A program made the position numbers and the translations under genes. DNA of 64,000 nucleotides from Ruegeria sp. HKCCD4315 (lineage in GTDB: Bacteria > Pseudomonadota > Alphaproteobacteria > Rhodobacterales > Rhodobacteraceae), in NCBI RefSeq assembly GCF_013112245.1, contig NZ_WVRN01000001.1, positions 1,182,501-1,246,500 on the forward strand, in the 5' to 3' direction. The notes under the pieces are model-generated. The model did not search any database. It had not been told where the DNA came from and worked only from the letters and a program-made list of their open reading frames with translations. Positions 62,931-64,000 of this stretch are shown piece after piece. The first letter of the stretch is position 1, and each line of letters begins with the position of its first letter.

Positions 62931-63096
62931 GATCAGCCTCTTGAATGTCATTTGTTAAGAATTGCTCGAACGGTGTCGGCGGTTCTGTTCTAGCCACAGA
63001 GAGAGCTTGGGTATAGGCTGAATCCCGCACATTCAGGCATTGCTTACCCTGCGTCGCTTTTGTCGCGGGGGCGGCCTGTTGATGTGTTTCGGAAAG

Positions 63097-63114
63097 TAGT
63101 TTAATGGTAAACTA
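63097..63114. promoter_or_regulatory. Operator-like dyad upstream of lpd
   Basis: TAGTTTA-ATGG-TAAACTA, seven-base arms with a four-base spacer. The core is identical to the dyad before pdhA. It is about 31 bp before the lpd start. Confidence 0.6.
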
Positions 63115-63144
63115 ATTTCTCAACACCTGCGCCGAGAGGGACAC

Positions 63145-64000
63145 ATGGCTGCACAATCTTATGATCTGATCGTAATCGGGGCTGGCCCCGGCGGCTATGT
63201 CGCTGCAATCCGCGCAGCTCAGCTGGGTCTGAAAACCGTTGTTGTCGAACGCGAACATCTGGGTGGTATTTGCCTGAACTGGGGCTGCATTCCGACCAAA
63301 GCCTTGTTGCGCTCGTCCGAGGTGTTTCACCTGATGGAACGCGCCAAGGATTTTGGTTTGAAGGCCGACAAGATTGGCTACGATCTGGATGCGGTGGTTA
63401 AAAGGTCACGGGGTGTGGCCGGGCAACTGTCGGGTGGGATTGGCCACCTGTTGAAGAAGAACAAGGTTGCCGTGGTGATGGGCGAAGCCACGATCCCTGC
63501 CAAGGGCAAGGTCAGTGTCAAAACCGAAAAAGGTACCGAAGAACTCACAGCCAAGAACATCATTCTGGCCACCGGCGCGCGGGCACGGGAGTTGCCGGGG
63601 CTTGAGGCAGACGGCGATCTGGTCTGGACCTACAAACATGCGCTGCAACCGCCACGGATGCCAAAGAAGCTGCTGGTCATTGGGTCTGGCGCAATCGGCA
63701 TCGAATTCGCCAGCTTCTACAACACGCTGGGCGCAGACACGACCGTGGTCGAGGTGATGGACCGGGTGCTGCCGGTGGAAGATGCCGAGATCAGCGCCTT
63801 TGCTAAAAAGGCATTCACCAAGCAAGGCATGACCATCATGGAAAAAGCTATGGTCAAGCAGCTGGACCGGGCCAAGGGCAAGGTAACGGCCCATATCGAG
63901 GTCAAGGGCAAGGTCGAGAAACACGAATTCGACACCGTGATCTCGGCTGTTGGCATTGTCGGCAATGTCGAAAACCTTGGGCTTGAAGCTCTGGGGGTCA
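63145..64000 (+). CDS. lpd: Dihydrolipoyl dehydrogenase (E3), N-terminal part
   Basis: The first 285 codons are present; the gene runs off the window. It reoxidises the dihydrolipoyl groups of the pyruvate dehydrogenase complex with NAD+. FAD motif YDLIVIGAGPGGYVAAIRAA, redox-active disulfide in GGICLNWGCIPTKAL, LATGARARELPG, and NAD-binding LLVIGSGAIGIEFASFYNTLGA. GAGAGGG precedes the ATG. Together with pdhABC 16 kb away, and with the same dyad in the promoter, it should supply E3 for that complex. Confidence 0.97.
   Translation, partial: MAAQSYDLIVIGAGPGGYVAAIRAAQLGLKTVVVEREHLGGICLNWGCIPTKALLRSSEVFHLMERAKDFGLKADKIGYDLDAVVKRSRGVAGQLSGGIGHLLKKNKVAVVMGEATIPAKGKVSVKTEKGTEELTAKNIILATGARARELPGLEADGDLVWTYKHALQPPRMPKKLLVIGSGAIGIEFASFYNTLGADTTVVEVMDRVLPVEDAEISAFAKKAFTKQGMTIMEKAMVKQLDRAKGKVTAHIEVKGKVEKHEFDTVISAVGIVGNVENLGLEALGV

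Overview
The window reads as a piece of chromosome from a marine alphaproteobacterium of the order Rhodobacterales, Roseobacter group, close to Ruegeria. This placement is an inference from gene content: a dddP-type DMSP lyase with every known catalytic residue, remnants of a Rhodobacter-type gene transfer agent (GTA) cluster, a pyruvate dehydrogenase operon in which E1-beta carries its own lipoyl domain, glnBA, an AHL synthase/LuxR pair and many small alphaproteobacterial families (DUF1223, DUF3445, DUF455, DUF924). Coding density is high and both strands are used. I saw no rRNA or tRNA gene, no CRISPR array, no insertion sequence and no intact prophage.

Layout. 1-5 kb: the 5' end of a BCCT transporter gene, aconitase, a secreted DUF1223 protein and an LpxL-like acyltransferase. 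5-11 kb: a divergent fliG, two secreted proteins that share a Cys loop, purB, three small exported proteins and an alpha/beta-hydrolase-OsmC fusion. 11-16.7 kb: dddP divergent from a DUF3445 haem N-demethylase-like gene, a membrane-anchored unknown, a lytic transglycosylase and a PPOX flavoprotein. 16.7-25.8 kb: glnBA, the NAD(P)HX repair enzyme, a porin, trigger factor, luxR-luxI and a lipoprotein transglycosylase. 25.9-30 kb: rpsF-rpsR-rplI, an inner-membrane protein, a YceI protein and a cytochrome b561-YceI fusion. 30-36.5 kb: fabD-fabG-acpP, a GNAT and a HisA paralogue, then fabF-mltG. 36.5-41.4 kb: a DEAD-box helicase and the broken GTA locus. 41.4-49.8 kb: a DksA-like protein, cysE, pdhABC, ftsB, pgk and two cyclophilins. 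49.8-64 kb: a hydrolase, aqpZ, mtfA, a bactofilin/M23 peptidase pair, DUF455, bcp, a large AsmA-type protein, queA, an MFS permease, DUF924, a coiled-coil membrane protein and the 5' part of lpd.

The most unusual feature is at 38.4-41.4 kb. The GTA small-terminase gene (g1) and the first ~184 codons of the large terminase (g2) run in frame into the C-terminal half of the host-specificity/tail protein (g15), followed by the usual small gene after g15. The portal, protease, capsid, tail-tube, tape-measure and g12-g14 genes are all missing. The result is an 838-codon open chimera behind a good promoter. Second is a small palindromic repeat that lies in frame inside the NAD(P)HX epimerase domain, adding about 18 residues. 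Third, the pdhA and lpd promoters, about 16 kb apart, carry the same dyad (TAGTTTA-N4-TAAACTA), which predicts one regulator for the whole pyruvate dehydrogenase complex.

Functionally most of the window is core metabolism (TCA entry, nitrogen assimilation, fatty acid synthesis, ribosome, cell envelope). Marine-lifestyle genes (DMSP cleavage, possible methylamine oxidation, quorum sensing, BCCT osmolyte uptake) are mixed in. Start codons were chosen from Shine-Dalgarno spacing and remembered family lengths; alternatives are given where they matter.
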